A stretch of 64,000 nucleotides of DNA from Anaerorhabdus sp036636695 (GTDB lineage Bacteria > Bacillota_I > Bacilli_A > Erysipelotrichales > Erysipelotrichaceae): NCBI RefSeq assembly GCF_036636695.1, contig NZ_JAVWNW010000001.1; one strand, written 5' to 3'. This document shows positions 34,333 to 44,082 of this stretch, piece after piece. The first letter of the stretch is position 1. Every line of letters starts with the position of its first letter. Below the pieces are notes generated by a model. It was not told the origin of the DNA. It saw only the letters and a list, made by a program, of their open reading frames with translations, and did not search any database. Both the position numbers and the translations under genes were made by a program.

Positions 34333-35541
34333 ATGCAACTAAAACCAAAAGACACATATCGTATAGAAACGGTTGAAAATTTGAATGTTAGTTCAATGAC
34401 TTCACTTATTTCCTTATATCAACCAATTATAGGACATGAAGCATTAGTATTTTATCTAACATGTTGTACAGAGGGTAGTAATCAAAAAACATTAGAAACT
34501 CATCAAAGATTATGTATCATCATGAATATGGATATACCAACAATTGAAAGAGCAAGAAAGAAATGTGAACAGTTTTACTTAATAAGAACTTTTGTGAAAA
34601 CAGATAACGATAAAGATACATATATTTATATTGTGAATCCACCACTGAGTGCTCAAGCATTCATGAAACATGATTTTTACTCAAGATATTTATGTAAACT
34701 TATTGGGCAAAAACAATATGAATTAACGTGTTCAAAAGTTATGAAGCAAGAAACGAATAAACATGGATATAGCGATGTATCAGAACAGTTTGATAAAAAT
34801 CTATTAACAACATGGGATACTGAAAATGAAGTTCAGTTTTCTAAGATACAACCTAATTTTAATTTCTCTGATCAACATAATCAGCGTAATAATTTCAATT
34901 ATGAAGAATTATTCGCAACAACAAGTTCTATTGTTTTTCCAATAGAGACAAGAACAAAAGAGAATTTACAAATTATCGGAGAGTATGCAACACTTTATGG
35001 TTTATCAGTAAGTAAAATTAGGGTATTAATTGGACGTTGTATAAATAATTCAACCAATACATTTGATGTTGAGCGATTTAAAAAGATATGCTCTACACAA
35101 AATCCCGATGAAGTTACAACGACAAAAGATCCATACTTATTACCACCAGTTGCCTTCTTACAACTTCGTCAAGAAGGTGCACCAGTTGCATCGGTTGATC
35201 GTAAGTTGTTAGAATATTTGAATTTAGATTTGAAATTGCCTGCTGAAGTTGTAAATGTATTGATTGATTACGTTTTAAATATCAATGAAAACAGATTGAC
35301 GAAACGTTTTGTAGAAGTTATTGCGACAACATGGGTAAGAGAAAAAGTAACAACAAAAGAACAAGCTATGGCATTAACGAAGAAAACACCAGCATTTAAG
35401 AGTCAACCAAGTAAAAAGAAAGATGTTCTACCTGATTACTATGAGAAAATGAAAGCCAAAGAAAAAGAAGAAACTTTAAATATCATAAGTGAAGAGGAAG
35501 AAGAAGAAATCGCAAGGAAATTGAAAGGATTGGGGGAATAG
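34333..35541 (+). CDS. dnaB: Replication initiation and membrane attachment protein DnaB (Bacillota type)
   Basis: This is the Bacillus-type DnaB, not the helicase; it helps DnaI load the replicative helicase. The 402-residue product has the N-terminal winged-helix region (SLISLYQPIIGHEALVFYL) and C-terminal DnaB/DnaD-type helical regions (LNLDLKLPAEVVNVLIDYVL, ATTWVREKV), ending in a charged tail. GGGAGG precedes the ATG. Its stop is just before dnaI, the normal primosome pairing. Confidence 0.93.
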   Translation: MQLKPKDTYRIETVENLNVSSMTSLISLYQPIIGHEALVFYLTCCTEGSNQKTLETHQRLCIIMNMDIPTIERARKKCEQFYLIRTFVKTDNDKDTYIYIVNPPLSAQAFMKHDFYSRYLCKLIGQKQYELTCSKVMKQETNKHGYSDVSEQFDKNLLTTWDTENEVQFSKIQPNFNFSDQHNQRNNFNYEELFATTSSIVFPIETRTKENLQIIGEYATLYGLSVSKIRVLIGRCINNSTNTFDVERFKKICSTQNPDEVTTTKDPYLLPPVAFLQLRQEGAPVASVDRKLLEYLNLDLKLPAEVVNVLIDYVLNINENRLTKRFVEVIATTWVREKVTTKEQAMALTKKTPAFKSQPSKKKDVLPDYYEKMKAKEKEETLNIISEEEEEEIARKLKGLGE

Positions 35542-35542
35542 C

Positions 35543-36463
35543 ATGAAACAAGTACAATTTGAGATTCCGCAGTTTTCTAAACACAATGAACTTCAAACAA
35601 ATCCATTAATTCAGCAATTGAAGAAGAATGATCAGATTTTGAATTTTTTGAGAGAAAATAAATGTTCAGTTGAGCTTGTAGAAAAATATCCAATTAAATT
35701 TAATAAATGGTTAGAAGTGAAAATGACTTGTGAGGAATGTCATGGACTTAATTCATGTGCTCAACCAGTGCGTGGTCAATGGCTTGATTTAGAGTGGAAT
35801 GGTTTATTGACCCCAGTTTTACGACCTTGTCGTTATCAATTAAAAGAAAACAAAGAGCGTGCACATATGAAGAGTTATGTTGTTTGTGATTTGGCTGAGA
35901 ATTTTCATACCATAAAAGTTGAAGATATTCAAATACGAGGTGAAAGCAAAGAATATTTTGATGCGTTGCTTAAAGTAGTTGAATGGTTAAAAAATCCAAA
36001 AGAACAAGGTCTATACCTTTATGGTGGGGTTGGTGTTGGTAAAACTTATATCGCAGCATGTGCTTCTAATTTTTTCGCTAGAAAAGCAAAGACAGTTGCA
36101 TTTGTCAATGTGCCTGAATGGATTAGCCGCATGAAGGGTAGTTTTGATGATATGGATGCGATGAATAAGGAAATAGGAAAAATCAAACGAGCAGACTTTG
36201 TAGTATTTGATGATATCGGTGCTGAGAGTGTGACTCCTTGGGTTCGTGATGATTTATTATTCCCAATTTTAAATAAACGTATGGAAGAAAAAAAGATTAC
36301 TTGGTTTACTTCAAATGAGGACTTTAAAAGTTTAGAAAATCATTTTAGAAATACAAAACAAAATGAGCAAGAAGAAATGAAAGCGGTTCGCATTTTAGAA
36401 CGTATTCGTACCTTAAGTAAGGAATTCTTAATTCCAGGCAAAAATCGTCGAAATCATGAATAA
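35543..36463 (+). CDS. dnaI: Primosomal protein DnaI (helicase loader)
   Basis: An AAA+ ATPase that loads the replicative helicase. The 306-residue product has an N-terminal domain with a likely zinc site (CEECHGLNSC), the Walker A GGVGVGKTYIA, Walker B FVVFDDIGAES and a sensor/arginine-finger region near ILERIRTLSKEF. It directly follows dnaB and ends the polA operon; a new promoter follows. Confidence 0.95.
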   Translation: MKQVQFEIPQFSKHNELQTNPLIQQLKKNDQILNFLRENKCSVELVEKYPIKFNKWLEVKMTCEECHGLNSCAQPVRGQWLDLEWNGLLTPVLRPCRYQLKENKERAHMKSYVVCDLAENFHTIKVEDIQIRGESKEYFDALLKVVEWLKNPKEQGLYLYGGVGVGKTYIAACASNFFARKAKTVAFVNVPEWISRMKGSFDDMDAMNKEIGKIKRADFVVFDDIGAESVTPWVRDDLLFPILNKRMEEKKITWFTSNEDFKSLENHFRNTKQNEQEEMKAVRILERIRTLSKEFLIPGKNRRNHE

Positions 36464-36469
36464 ATTCCA

Positions 36470-36498
36470 TTCCATTTAGTAATGAATAATGGTAGAAT
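36470..36498 (+). promoter_or_regulatory. Probable promoter of pfkA-pyk
   Basis: TTCCAT (36470-36475, poor), a 17-bp spacer ending in TGG, and TAGAAT (36493-36498), which is an extended -10. It sits between dnaI and pfkA. Confidence 0.5.
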
Positions 36499-36523
36499 AT
36501 ATGAGGCTATAAAGGAGGCAGTT

Positions 36524-37486
36524 ATGGTACGTAAGATTGGTATTTTGACATCCGGTGGCGATGCACCAGGTATGAATGCAGCAATTCGTGCGGTGACTCG
36601 TGTTGCGTTAGCGAATGGAATTGAAGTTGTCGGGATTCGTGATGGCTTTCGTGGTTTAGTTGACGGAACATTTGAAACTTTTACAAAGAGTAGTGTATCT
36701 GATATTTTGGATCGTGGAGGAACTAAGATTGGTTCTGCCCGTTTACCAGAATTTAAAGATATAGAAGTACAAAACATGGCTGTGAGTCAATTAAAGGCAA
36801 ACGGCATTGATGCGATTGTAGTTATCGGGGGAGACGGAAGTTACCGCGGTGCACAAGCATTAACTAAATTAGGAATTAACTGTATAGGGTTACCAGGAAC
36901 AATTGATAATGATATTCCCGGTACAGACTTTACAATTGGGTTTGATACAGCGTTACACACATGTGTAGAGGCGGTTGATAAACTACGTGATACATCAAGT
37001 TCGCATCATCGTTGTTCAGTAGTGGAAGTAATGGGAAATCATTGCGGTGATTTAGCTGTCTACACGGCAATTTCTTGTGGGGCAGAAGTTGTGATTACAC
37101 CAGAAACTGGCTATGATGAAATTGATGTATTAGAAAAAATTCGTTACCTAGATACAGCGGCAAAGAAAAATCATGCAATTGTTATTATTTCAGAAAAAAT
37201 TACTGATGCAGATGGTTTAGCTCGTAAGATTTCCCAAAATACTGGGTTTTCTGGAAGAGCAACTGTCTTAGGACATATACAAAGAGGTGGAAGCCCAACT
37301 CCAACGGATCGTATCCTTGCTTCAAGAATGGGCGAAAAAGCAGTTGACTTACTAATGAATGATATTGGTGGTCATTGTGTAGGTATAATCGATAATAAGA
37401 TTATCTCTGTGCCAATTGATGAAGCCTTAACACGACCAAAAGCATCAAGAAAACATTTATATCGATTATTTGATCGTTTAATTTAG
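36524..37486 (+). CDS. pfkA: ATP-dependent 6-phosphofructokinase
   Basis: PfkA makes fructose-1,6-bisphosphate in glycolysis. The 320-residue product is normal length, with GILTSGGDAPGMNAA (ATP loop), VIGGDGSYRGA, and the catalytic segment GLPGTIDNDIPGTDFTIGFDTA. AAAGGAGG fixes ATG 36524; the upstream ATG at 36482 overlaps the promoter. It is paired with pyk, as in many Bacillota. PfkA of other bacteria can also use tagatose-6-P, which could link it to the sugar locus upstream; this is inference. Confidence 0.97.
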   Translation: MVRKIGILTSGGDAPGMNAAIRAVTRVALANGIEVVGIRDGFRGLVDGTFETFTKSSVSDILDRGGTKIGSARLPEFKDIEVQNMAVSQLKANGIDAIVVIGGDGSYRGAQALTKLGINCIGLPGTIDNDIPGTDFTIGFDTALHTCVEAVDKLRDTSSSHHRCSVVEVMGNHCGDLAVYTAISCGAEVVITPETGYDEIDVLEKIRYLDTAAKKNHAIVIISEKITDADGLARKISQNTGFSGRATVLGHIQRGGSPTPTDRILASRMGEKAVDLLMNDIGGHCVGIIDNKIISVPIDEALTRPKASRKHLYRLFDRLI

Positions 37487-37496
37487 GAGGAAGAAT

Positions 37497-38918
37497 ATGA
37501 TCGGAAGAAAAACAAAGATTGTTTGTACAATCGGGCCAGCAAGTGAAACACCAGAAATGGTTGAAAAATTAGCACAATGTGGAATGAATATCGTGCGTTT
37601 CAACTTTTCACATGATACTTATGAAGGACACAAACGTAGATTAGATATGGTACGTGAAGTTTCAGATCGTATTGGAATTAATCTTGCGTGTATGCTTGAT
37701 ACTAAAGGACCTGAAATTCGTTTAGGGGAATTCGAAAATGGTATAGAAAATTATACAAAAGGTGAAGTAGTAAAAGTATGTAAGAAAGAAATAATGGGTA
37801 CCCATGAGCGTTTCCATATTCAATGTCCTGAATTATTTGATGATGTTAAAGAAGGAAACTATATCTTAATTGATGATGGTAAAATGAAATTAACTGTACT
37901 TGAAAACAATGGCGAAGAATTAACTTGTCGTGTTGAAGTATCAGGTCCTATCAAAACTAAAAAGGGATGTAATGTACCAGGTGTTAAATTATCAATGCCA
38001 TTTATTTCAACTAAAGATGATGCGGATATTCGTTTTGGTTGTGAAAATGACTACGACTTCATCGCAGCTTCATTTGTACGTCGTGCAGAAGATGTTCAAT
38101 CAATCCGTAAAATCTTAATTGAAATGGGTAAACCAACAATTAACATCATTGCGAAAATTGAAAATCAAGAAGGATTTGATAACCTTGAATCAATTCTTGA
38201 AGTAGCTGATGGAGTTATGGTTGCTCGTGGAGATTTAGGTGTTGAAGTTCAAACTCAATTCGTTCCTATCTACCAAAAACAAATTATAAAAATGGCTAAC
38301 AGAATTGGTAAGCCAGTTATTACTGCAACTCATATGTTAGATTCAATGACTGCAAATCCACGTCCTACACGTGCTGAGGCAAGTGACGTAGCAAATGCTG
38401 TACTTGATGGTAGTGATGCAGTTATGCTATCTGCTGAAAGTGCTGCGGGTGAATATCCAGTTGAAGCATGTACAATGATGGCTACAATTGCTGAAGCAGT
38501 TGAAAAGATCATTCCTTACCGTGAACGTTTAGATTTATCTAAAACTTCAAGTAAGAAAACAATACAAGATGCGATTGGAATTGCTGTATCAGATGCTACA
38601 TTAACACTTGAAAATGTAGGTGCCGTTGTTGCCTTTACACAAGGTGGAACTACAGCTCGTCGTATTTCTAAATTTAGACCATGTGTACCTATCTTGGCAG
38701 TTACATTTACAAAAAGTACACAAAGAAAACTTCAAAGCTATTGGGGAGTTACTCCAATTCTATCTGATGTACATAATGAACTTACAAATGATGATGAATT
38801 AGCATGTACAATTGCTAAAGCATATGGAATTAAACCAGGACAATTAATCATAATTACTGCTGGTTATCCTACAGGTGAAGGTTCAGCAAATATGATGAAA
38901 GTTATTGAAGTAAAATAA
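37497..38918 (+). CDS. pyk: Pyruvate kinase
   Basis: Converts PEP and ADP to pyruvate and ATP. The 473-residue product has RKTKIVCTIGPAS at the N-terminus, FNFSHDTYEGH, LDTKGPEIR, and the active-site signature ENQEGFDNLESILEVADGVMVARGDLGVE region. It lacks the extra C-terminal phosphohistidine domain of Bacillus-type enzymes, giving the classic length. TAGGAGG precedes the ATG. It ends in a strong terminator. Confidence 0.97.
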   Translation: MIGRKTKIVCTIGPASETPEMVEKLAQCGMNIVRFNFSHDTYEGHKRRLDMVREVSDRIGINLACMLDTKGPEIRLGEFENGIENYTKGEVVKVCKKEIMGTHERFHIQCPELFDDVKEGNYILIDDGKMKLTVLENNGEELTCRVEVSGPIKTKKGCNVPGVKLSMPFISTKDDADIRFGCENDYDFIAASFVRRAEDVQSIRKILIEMGKPTINIIAKIENQEGFDNLESILEVADGVMVARGDLGVEVQTQFVPIYQKQIIKMANRIGKPVITATHMLDSMTANPRPTRAEASDVANAVLDGSDAVMLSAESAAGEYPVEACTMMATIAEAVEKIIPYRERLDLSKTSSKKTIQDAIGIAVSDATLTLENVGAVVAFTQGGTTARRISKFRPCVPILAVTFTKSTQRKLQSYWGVTPILSDVHNELTNDDELACTIAKAYGIKPGQLIIITAGYPTGEGSANMMKVIEVK

Positions 38919-38925
38919 GCAAATG

Positions 38926-38956
38926 AAAACATCAAGGGTTCTTGATGTTTTTTATT
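38926..38956. terminator. Bidirectional terminator after pyk
   Basis: An 11-bp stem, AAAACATCAAG with CTTGATGTTTT, around GGTT, with T6 following. The minus-strand gene ending at 38966 can use it too. Confidence 0.85.
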
Positions 38957-38965
38957 TTTGTATTT

Positions 38966-39430
38966 TTAAAATTTTGCATTATCGTAATTGTAATCTATAC
39001 TTGTTCCAACAACTACATCTTCTATTTTATTAAGAATCAACCAATCATCCATATTTGATTGATGGCTAAATTGTAGTGGTGTAATTGCCTCAATATTCTT
39101 TAATGTCACAAGACAAATACATTTTCGGTGCCAACGTTCTTTTTGCTTTTCTGTCAATTGTAATTGCGATTGATTTTTTTCTAATAATAATTTAATTTCA
39201 TCATCGCTCAATTTAATATAATTCTCAACTTTACTCACTGTTGCTTTAGCGCATATTTGTTTGGTGCCTTTTTCAATGAAGTAGAGTTTTTCATTTTCAT
39301 AGACACGGCTATGAGGAATCTTGCGGCCAGCAGCACCTCGAATCACCATTGTTTTTTTCTTGTCTAAAATTAGATCTAACTCTCGTTCGCCTTTTTTACC
39401 AGTGTTATCGCAATATACTAAATGTTCCAT
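38966..39430 (-). CDS. ASCH/PUA-like domain protein (tentative)
   Basis: The 154-residue product is not firmly recognised. The segment KTMVIRGAAGRKIPHSRVYENEKLYFIEKGTKQICAKATVSKV has the order of an ASCH/PUA-like fold: an entry strand, an R-G-...-P turn, then strands ending in a hydrophobic 'I-x-A-x-A-x-V'. Such domains bind RNA or nucleotides. Its start overlaps the stop of the AraC/GyrI gene (TAATG on the minus strand), so the two are co-translated. Confidence 0.5.
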   Translation of the reverse strand: MEHLVYCDNTGKKGERELDLILDKKKTMVIRGAAGRKIPHSRVYENEKLYFIEKGTKQICAKATVSKVENYIKLSDDEIKLLLEKNQSQLQLTEKQKERWHRKCICLVTLKNIEAITPLQFSHQSNMDDWLILNKIEDVVVGTSIDYNYDNAKF

Positions 39431-40293
39431 TATTCATCTTTTAAGATTGGAATCCAGATTTGACTATGATAAGAATCACTAAATGTATTTCCTTCGCCAT
39501 ACCACTCTAATTCAGGACTCTCCGCATGTTTGAAGGGATATTGAATAATCCACTCTTCATTTAAATAACGCCAACCATCTTGGATTGCCTTAGGAATAGC
39601 ACCATAACAATCAAATACTGCCCAAGTATGTTCAGGAAGGATTAATTCTTCGAATGAATCAAGATTCAATGTTGTAGAATTTGTCATAATGGCATAAGTT
39701 AGTGAATTTTCTTCATAATTGAAATCAACAGTAAGACCAAATACACCATTAATTGACCCATCATTTAAACTTAATAATTTTGAAAAAGTTCCATCTCTAA
39801 AACATTGACTCCAAAATCCAGGAATTTTTTCAAAATGTTGATTATTCTCACATGATATAATGGTCATCTTACCAATAAGTCGAAATGAAGGTTTAGTTTG
39901 TAAACTCCATGAATACTTCTCATTGACATTTATTTTCATTTTAGGATATACAACTAAGCTTGTTTGATTTTCTCTAGCCTCAGTTGGTGATACACCATGA
40001 AATTTACTGAATGCTTTTGTAAAAGAAGTAGGGGAATCGTAACCGTATTTATAGGCTAAATCAATAATTTTAATAGGTGAACTTTTTAACTCATACCCAG
40101 CAAGTGTTAACTTTCTGGCACGAACATATTCACTGAAACTGATTTTATTCATGTATGAGAATACTTTTTGAAAGAAATCAAAAGAACATTCAGCGATTTT
40201 CGCAATTTCATCAGTATCAATTTCTTCTTCGGTACGTTGAAGGTGATTTTCTACATAGTCAACTATTAGTGTTAATTTATTATTCCAATCCAT
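39430..40293 (-). CDS. AraC-type regulator with GyrI-like effector domain
   Basis: The 287-residue product has an N-terminal AraC DNA-binding domain (about 8-108: DTDEIAKIAECSFDFFQKVF and KIIDLAYKYGYDSPTSFTKAF) and a C-terminal GyrI-like small-molecule-binding domain (about 125-285) that ends ...LEWYGEGNTFSDSYHSQIWIPI. This is the layout of Rob/SoxS-Rob-like multidrug and stress regulators. AAAGGAAA precedes the ATG. It is the first gene of a two-gene unit with the ASCH-like protein. The target genes are unknown. Confidence 0.85.
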   Translation of the reverse strand: MDWNNKLTLIVDYVENHLQRTEEEIDTDEIAKIAECSFDFFQKVFSYMNKISFSEYVRARKLTLAGYELKSSPIKIIDLAYKYGYDSPTSFTKAFSKFHGVSPTEARENQTSLVVYPKMKINVNEKYSWSLQTKPSFRLIGKMTIISCENNQHFEKIPGFWSQCFRDGTFSKLLSLNDGSINGVFGLTVDFNYEENSLTYAIMTNSTTLNLDSFEELILPEHTWAVFDCYGAIPKAIQDGWRYLNEEWIIQYPFKHAESPELEWYGEGNTFSDSYHSQIWIPILKDE

Positions 40294-40370
40294 ATATTTT
40301 CCTTTCGTGTGTTTATTTTAACATTCATTCATAGGTGTTTCATCTCATTTTAAGTACTGCTTGGATAAGC

Positions 40371-40398
40371 TAAAAAGAAACTAGTTTTCACTAGCTTC
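40371..40398 (-). terminator. Terminator overlapping the end of the RNase J gene
   Basis: On the minus strand, GAAGCTAG pairs with CTAGTTTC (one G-U pair), followed by T5. The stem covers the last codons of rnj. Confidence 0.7.
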
Positions 40399-42204
40399 CT
40401 TTGTTTTTGTTGATTTATTTTTTCTTGAAGCGGCTTGCATAGCTTGCATGGCTGCTTTTTGATTTAGGATAACAGGAATTACAATTGGATTACGATTTGT
40501 TTTCTTGTATAAGAATGGTTCTAATGAACCACGAATACAATTTTTAAGTTCACCAAATGTTGTACGTTGCTCCATTCGTTTTTTGAGTGAATCGTAGACA
40601 ACTAATTCTGCTTCTTTTAATAATGTTTGGCTTTCTTTAATAAATACAAATCCACGGCTGACAATATTTGGACGGCATAAGATTTTATTATAACGAGAAT
40701 CAATTGTTACGATTACCGCAACTAAACCGTTATCCGCAAGTAATTGGCGATCCTTGATTACAGATGTTGATAATCCAGAAATGTCATTTCCATCAACATA
40801 GATATCATCTGTTTGAATACGTTCATCACTTTGGAAACATTCTCCATTACGCATAATGACACGATCACCATTACTGCAAATGAAACAATTTTCTCTAGGT
40901 ACACCAGTTTCTACGGCGGTATCTGTATGTTGAACTAACATCTTATATTCCCCATGGATTGGCATGAAGTATTTAGGTTTAATCAATTGAAGCATTAATT
41001 TTTGTTCTTCTTGTGAAGCATGTCCTGTTGTATGTAATGAAGTAAGAGGTGAGTTCACAAGAACATTCGCTCCAACTCTAGTCAACTGATTAACGACAGC
41101 ACCAACACTTGTGGTATTCCCTGGAATAGGACTACTTGAGAAGATAACTGTGTCACCAGGAATAATCTTGATAAAACGGTGTGTTCCATTTGCTATTCTA
41201 CTTAATGCAGCTAATGGTTCACCTTGGGAACCTGTACAAACGATACAAATTTTATTAGCTGGTAATGTATTTAATTCGTGTGGTTGAATAAAATGACTCT
41301 TATCAATTTTGATTGTGCCTAGTTTTTGACCAATTTCAACAACGTTTTCCATTGAACGACCAAATACTGCAACTTTTCTTCCGCACGCTACAGCAGCCTC
41401 TAGAATTTGTCCCACACGCAATACATTACTTGCGAATGTAGAGACAAGTAAACGTCCAGGTGTTTTACGAGTTTGTTCAAGAATTGCTTGTGCTACTTTC
41501 TTTTCTGATATAGAAAATCCAGATACACCAGAATTGGTTGAATCACTCAATAAAATCGTAACGCCAATTTGACCGATATAAGCCATTTTTTGGTAATCGG
41601 AATTAGAACCGATGGGTGTTAAATCAAATTTGAAATCTCCAGTATGAACAATGCGTCCATTAGGTGTATTTACTAAAACACCTAGAGAATCTGGAATACT
41701 GTGTACAGTATTAAAGAATCCAACTGAAAAATTCTTTGTGGATATTCTTGTTTCATCATTAATTTCCACAATCTTACAAGCTTTTGTAAGTTTTCTTTCT
41801 TCTAATTTCTTATTAATTAATGCAGCCGCAAATTTAGGCGCATAGATTTTATCAAAACGTAATGTTTGAAGCAAGAAAGGTATACCACCAATATGATCTT
41901 CATGACCATGGGTAATAATTAATGCTTTAATTTTAGCTTGATTTTTAACAATGTAACTATAATCTGGTATAACGTAATCAACACCTAATAAATTTTCTTC
42001 AGGAAATCTAATCCCCGAATCAATAATAATAATTTCATTATCATGTTCAACACAATACATGTTTTTACCAATTTCACCTAGACCACCTAAGGCATAGATT
42101 GCTGTATCAGTCGATGGATTATATATTTTATTTTCTACTTGTTGTTCGTCTATTACTTGTTTTTGTTTTCGTGATTTAGACGATTTTGAATTTGTTTCTT
42201 TCAT
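40381..42204 (-). CDS. rnj: Ribonuclease J
   Basis: A metallo-beta-lactamase/beta-CASP ribonuclease for mRNA decay and rRNA processing. The 607-residue product has ALGGLGEIGKNMY (38-50), the zinc motif HGHEDH (99-104), HTGDFKFD, and beta-CASP motifs (STFASNVLRVGQILEAA, CTGSQGEPLAALSRIA, HTTGHAS), with a C-terminal RNA-binding domain. The N-terminus has about 25 more polar residues than usual and the C-terminus a Lys/Ser tail. It follows def by 14 bp in one operon. Confidence 0.95.
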   Translation of the reverse strand: MKETNSKSSKSRKQKQVIDEQQVENKIYNPSTDTAIYALGGLGEIGKNMYCVEHDNEIIIIDSGIRFPEENLLGVDYVIPDYSYIVKNQAKIKALIITHGHEDHIGGIPFLLQTLRFDKIYAPKFAAALINKKLEERKLTKACKIVEINDETRISTKNFSVGFFNTVHSIPDSLGVLVNTPNGRIVHTGDFKFDLTPIGSNSDYQKMAYIGQIGVTILLSDSTNSGVSGFSISEKKVAQAILEQTRKTPGRLLVSTFASNVLRVGQILEAAVACGRKVAVFGRSMENVVEIGQKLGTIKIDKSHFIQPHELNTLPANKICIVCTGSQGEPLAALSRIANGTHRFIKIIPGDTVIFSSSPIPGNTTSVGAVVNQLTRVGANVLVNSPLTSLHTTGHASQEEQKLMLQLIKPKYFMPIHGEYKMLVQHTDTAVETGVPRENCFICSNGDRVIMRNGECFQSDERIQTDDIYVDGNDISGLSTSVIKDRQLLADNGLVAVIVTIDSRYNKILCRPNIVSRGFVFIKESQTLLKEAELVVYDSLKKRMEQRTTFGELKNCIRGSLEPFLYKKTNRNPIVIPVILNQKAAMQAMQAASRKNKSTKTKEASEN

Positions 42205-42218
42205 TTTATCCTCATTTC

Positions 42219-42785
42219 TTAAATTACTTGTGCACCAGGAATTGGTTCAAAAGGGTTTTCTTTGTTTATCGTATCGTAAAATAGAACACCAGAGAAGTGA
42301 TCAATTTCATGTTGCAAAACAATTGCAAGATAACCATGGGCACGTATTGTAATAGTTTTATTTTGTAACATATCGTAAGCTTCAACCTTAACTCTTGCAT
42401 GACGAGGTACGAATCCTTCATGAACATTTTCAACGGATAAGCAGCCTTCACCACCTTCAAGGTAAGCTTTTTGGACAGAGTAAGAGATTATCTTAGGATT
42501 TACTAATGCATATTCATAATGCACTTCATTTCCATTTTTATCAATATCTGTGCACACAATTGCAGTTAATTGTTTAGGTACACCAACTTGAATAGCTGAA
42601 ATTCCAACAGCAGGGCGTAAATTCTTTGCCTCAGCTATCTCAGGAATAGTAGATTCTTTAACATATCTTAACATATCTTCCATAAGTTCTCTATCTTCTT
42701 GCATTAAGGGTAGAGAAACTACAAAAGATTTATCTCTTATTTTGGGGTCATTATCTTTAATGATTGTATTATTATTTATTTCCAT
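42219..42785 (-). CDS. def: Peptide deformylase
   Basis: Removes the formyl group from new proteins. The 188-residue product has the three motifs VGISAIQ (60-66; the usual form is G-x-G-L-A-A-x-Q), EGCLS (113-117) and the metal site HEIDH (159-163). The first motif is changed (Ile-Ser for Leu-Ala), as in the longer type II enzymes of Gram-positives to which the length also fits. GAGGT precedes the ATG. First gene of def-rnj. Confidence 0.94.
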   Translation of the reverse strand: MEINNNTIIKDNDPKIRDKSFVVSLPLMQEDRELMEDMLRYVKESTIPEIAEAKNLRPAVGISAIQVGVPKQLTAIVCTDIDKNGNEVHYEYALVNPKIISYSVQKAYLEGGEGCLSVENVHEGFVPRHARVKVEAYDMLQNKTITIRAHGYLAIVLQHEIDHFSGVLFYDTINKENPFEPIPGAQVI

Positions 42786-42803
42786 ATTAAAACCTCATAT
42801 TCT

Positions 42804-42812
42804 ATTTTACCA
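42804..42812 (-). promoter_or_regulatory. Extended -10 of def-rnj
   Basis: Minus strand TGGTAAAAT, 18 bases before the def ATG. Divergent from ftsW. Confidence 0.45.
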
Positions 42813-42861
42813 AATTTTTGAGATTTTTAAAGATAAATGTTCTAAAAGTGTACTATTTTTA

Positions 42862-42870
42862 TGATAAAAT
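42862..42870 (+). promoter_or_regulatory. Extended -10 of ftsW-rsmD-coaD
   Basis: TGATAAAAT, identical to the element before polA, 19 bases before the GTG start. Confidence 0.45.
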
Positions 42871-42888
42871 ATTTTAAGAGGTGAAATC

Positions 42889-44082
42889 GTGGAAAAGAAA
42901 AAAAAATCTGGCGCGTTAAGAATGCCACACCTATATGATCGATATATTCACTTTTCAACTCTTATCCTTGTGTTATTTGGGTTAGTTATGATAACTAGCG
43001 CTTCTATGGGATTGGCTGCCGGAAATACAATGTATTTGGTGAATGTTGTCGCTAAACAGATTGTATTTACTGTTGTAGGATATATTGCAATGCTTATTGT
43101 AGCAAAAATATTTACGTTTCAACGACTAAGAGATAATATTTCTTTAATTGTCATTGCGACGTTTGTTTTCTTGATTGTTCCACTTGCTTTCTCTTCAGTA
43201 GGGGGAGCAAAAGCTTGGATTCGTATTCCAATGCCAGGTGGAGAAGTAACTATTCAACCTTCAGAATTTGCAAAAATTTCAATCATGTTGGTTGTGGCAG
43301 CATATCTATGTGATTTAAAAAGTAAGAAACCAACCGATTGGGAATTAATAAAAACACCTGTAATTATTATAGGAATGTTTGTATTGATTGTTGCGATTCT
43401 TCAATCAGACTTTGGTTCAGCAGCAATTATGGCGATGATTGCGTTTGTTATTTTTTTAATACCGCAACACCCGCAACTTGTAAAATCGCAGAAAGTAATT
43501 TTTTGGCTGATTATTTTAGCGGTGGTTGGCGTTGTCTTTTTATTAAGTCCAATTGGAGCTGAATTTATCCAACATTTACCATTACAAGAATATCAAAAAT
43601 CTCGAATTACTTCAGCAATTAACCCATTCTCAGATAAATATGGAACGGGTTATCAATTAGTCAATGGACTTGTTTCCTTTGCTTCAGGTGGTTTTTTTGG
43701 GGTAGGATTTGGAAATTCTGTTCGTAAGTATACTAACTTCCCAGCTGCTAATACTGACTTTATCTTAGCAATTGTTGTGGAAGAATTAGGATTTTTGGGA
43801 TTTCTAATTATATTTGTGTTTTATGGTATTATTATTTATCATTTATTTAAATATGCATTCAAGATGAAGAGTGAAAAAGGAAGAGTTATTTTAATTGGTA
43901 CGGCAATGTATCTCTTATTTCACTTTGTATTGAATGTAGGTGGCGTAACTGGTTTAATACCATTAACAGGTGTACCACTATTGATGATTTCCTATGGAGG
44001 ATCAAGTACAATGGCTATCATGGTTGCGATAGGTGTTTCACAAGCCGTTATTTCAGGATTTAGGACAGGTGCAATTGAATGA
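42889..44082 (+). CDS. ftsW: SEDS-family cell division protein, FtsW type
   Basis: SEDS proteins polymerise the glycan strands of peptidoglycan with a partner PBP. The 397-residue product has about ten membrane helices and the FtsW/RodA markers GGAKAWIRIP, PSEFAKI, FGSAAIMAMIAFVIF, NTDFILAIVVEELGF and PLLMISYGGSS. FtsW is favoured over RodA by length and the last motif, but not proved. It uses a GTG start with AAGAGGTG ahead. Its stop overlaps the rsmD start (ATGA). Confidence 0.85.
   Translation: MEKKKKSGALRMPHLYDRYIHFSTLILVLFGLVMITSASMGLAAGNTMYLVNVVAKQIVFTVVGYIAMLIVAKIFTFQRLRDNISLIVIATFVFLIVPLAFSSVGGAKAWIRIPMPGGEVTIQPSEFAKISIMLVVAAYLCDLKSKKPTDWELIKTPVIIIGMFVLIVAILQSDFGSAAIMAMIAFVIFLIPQHPQLVKSQKVIFWLIILAVVGVVFLLSPIGAEFIQHLPLQEYQKSRITSAINPFSDKYGTGYQLVNGLVSFASGGFFGVGFGNSVRKYTNFPAANTDFILAIVVEELGFLGFLIIFVFYGIIIYHLFKYAFKMKSEKGRVILIGTAMYLLFHFVLNVGGVTGLIPLTGVPLLMISYGGSSTMAIMVAIGVSQAVISGFRTGAIE

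Noticed and set aside
36482..36523. Upstream ATG for pfkA
   Set aside because: It overlaps the predicted -10, and AAAGGAGG fits only ATG 36524.
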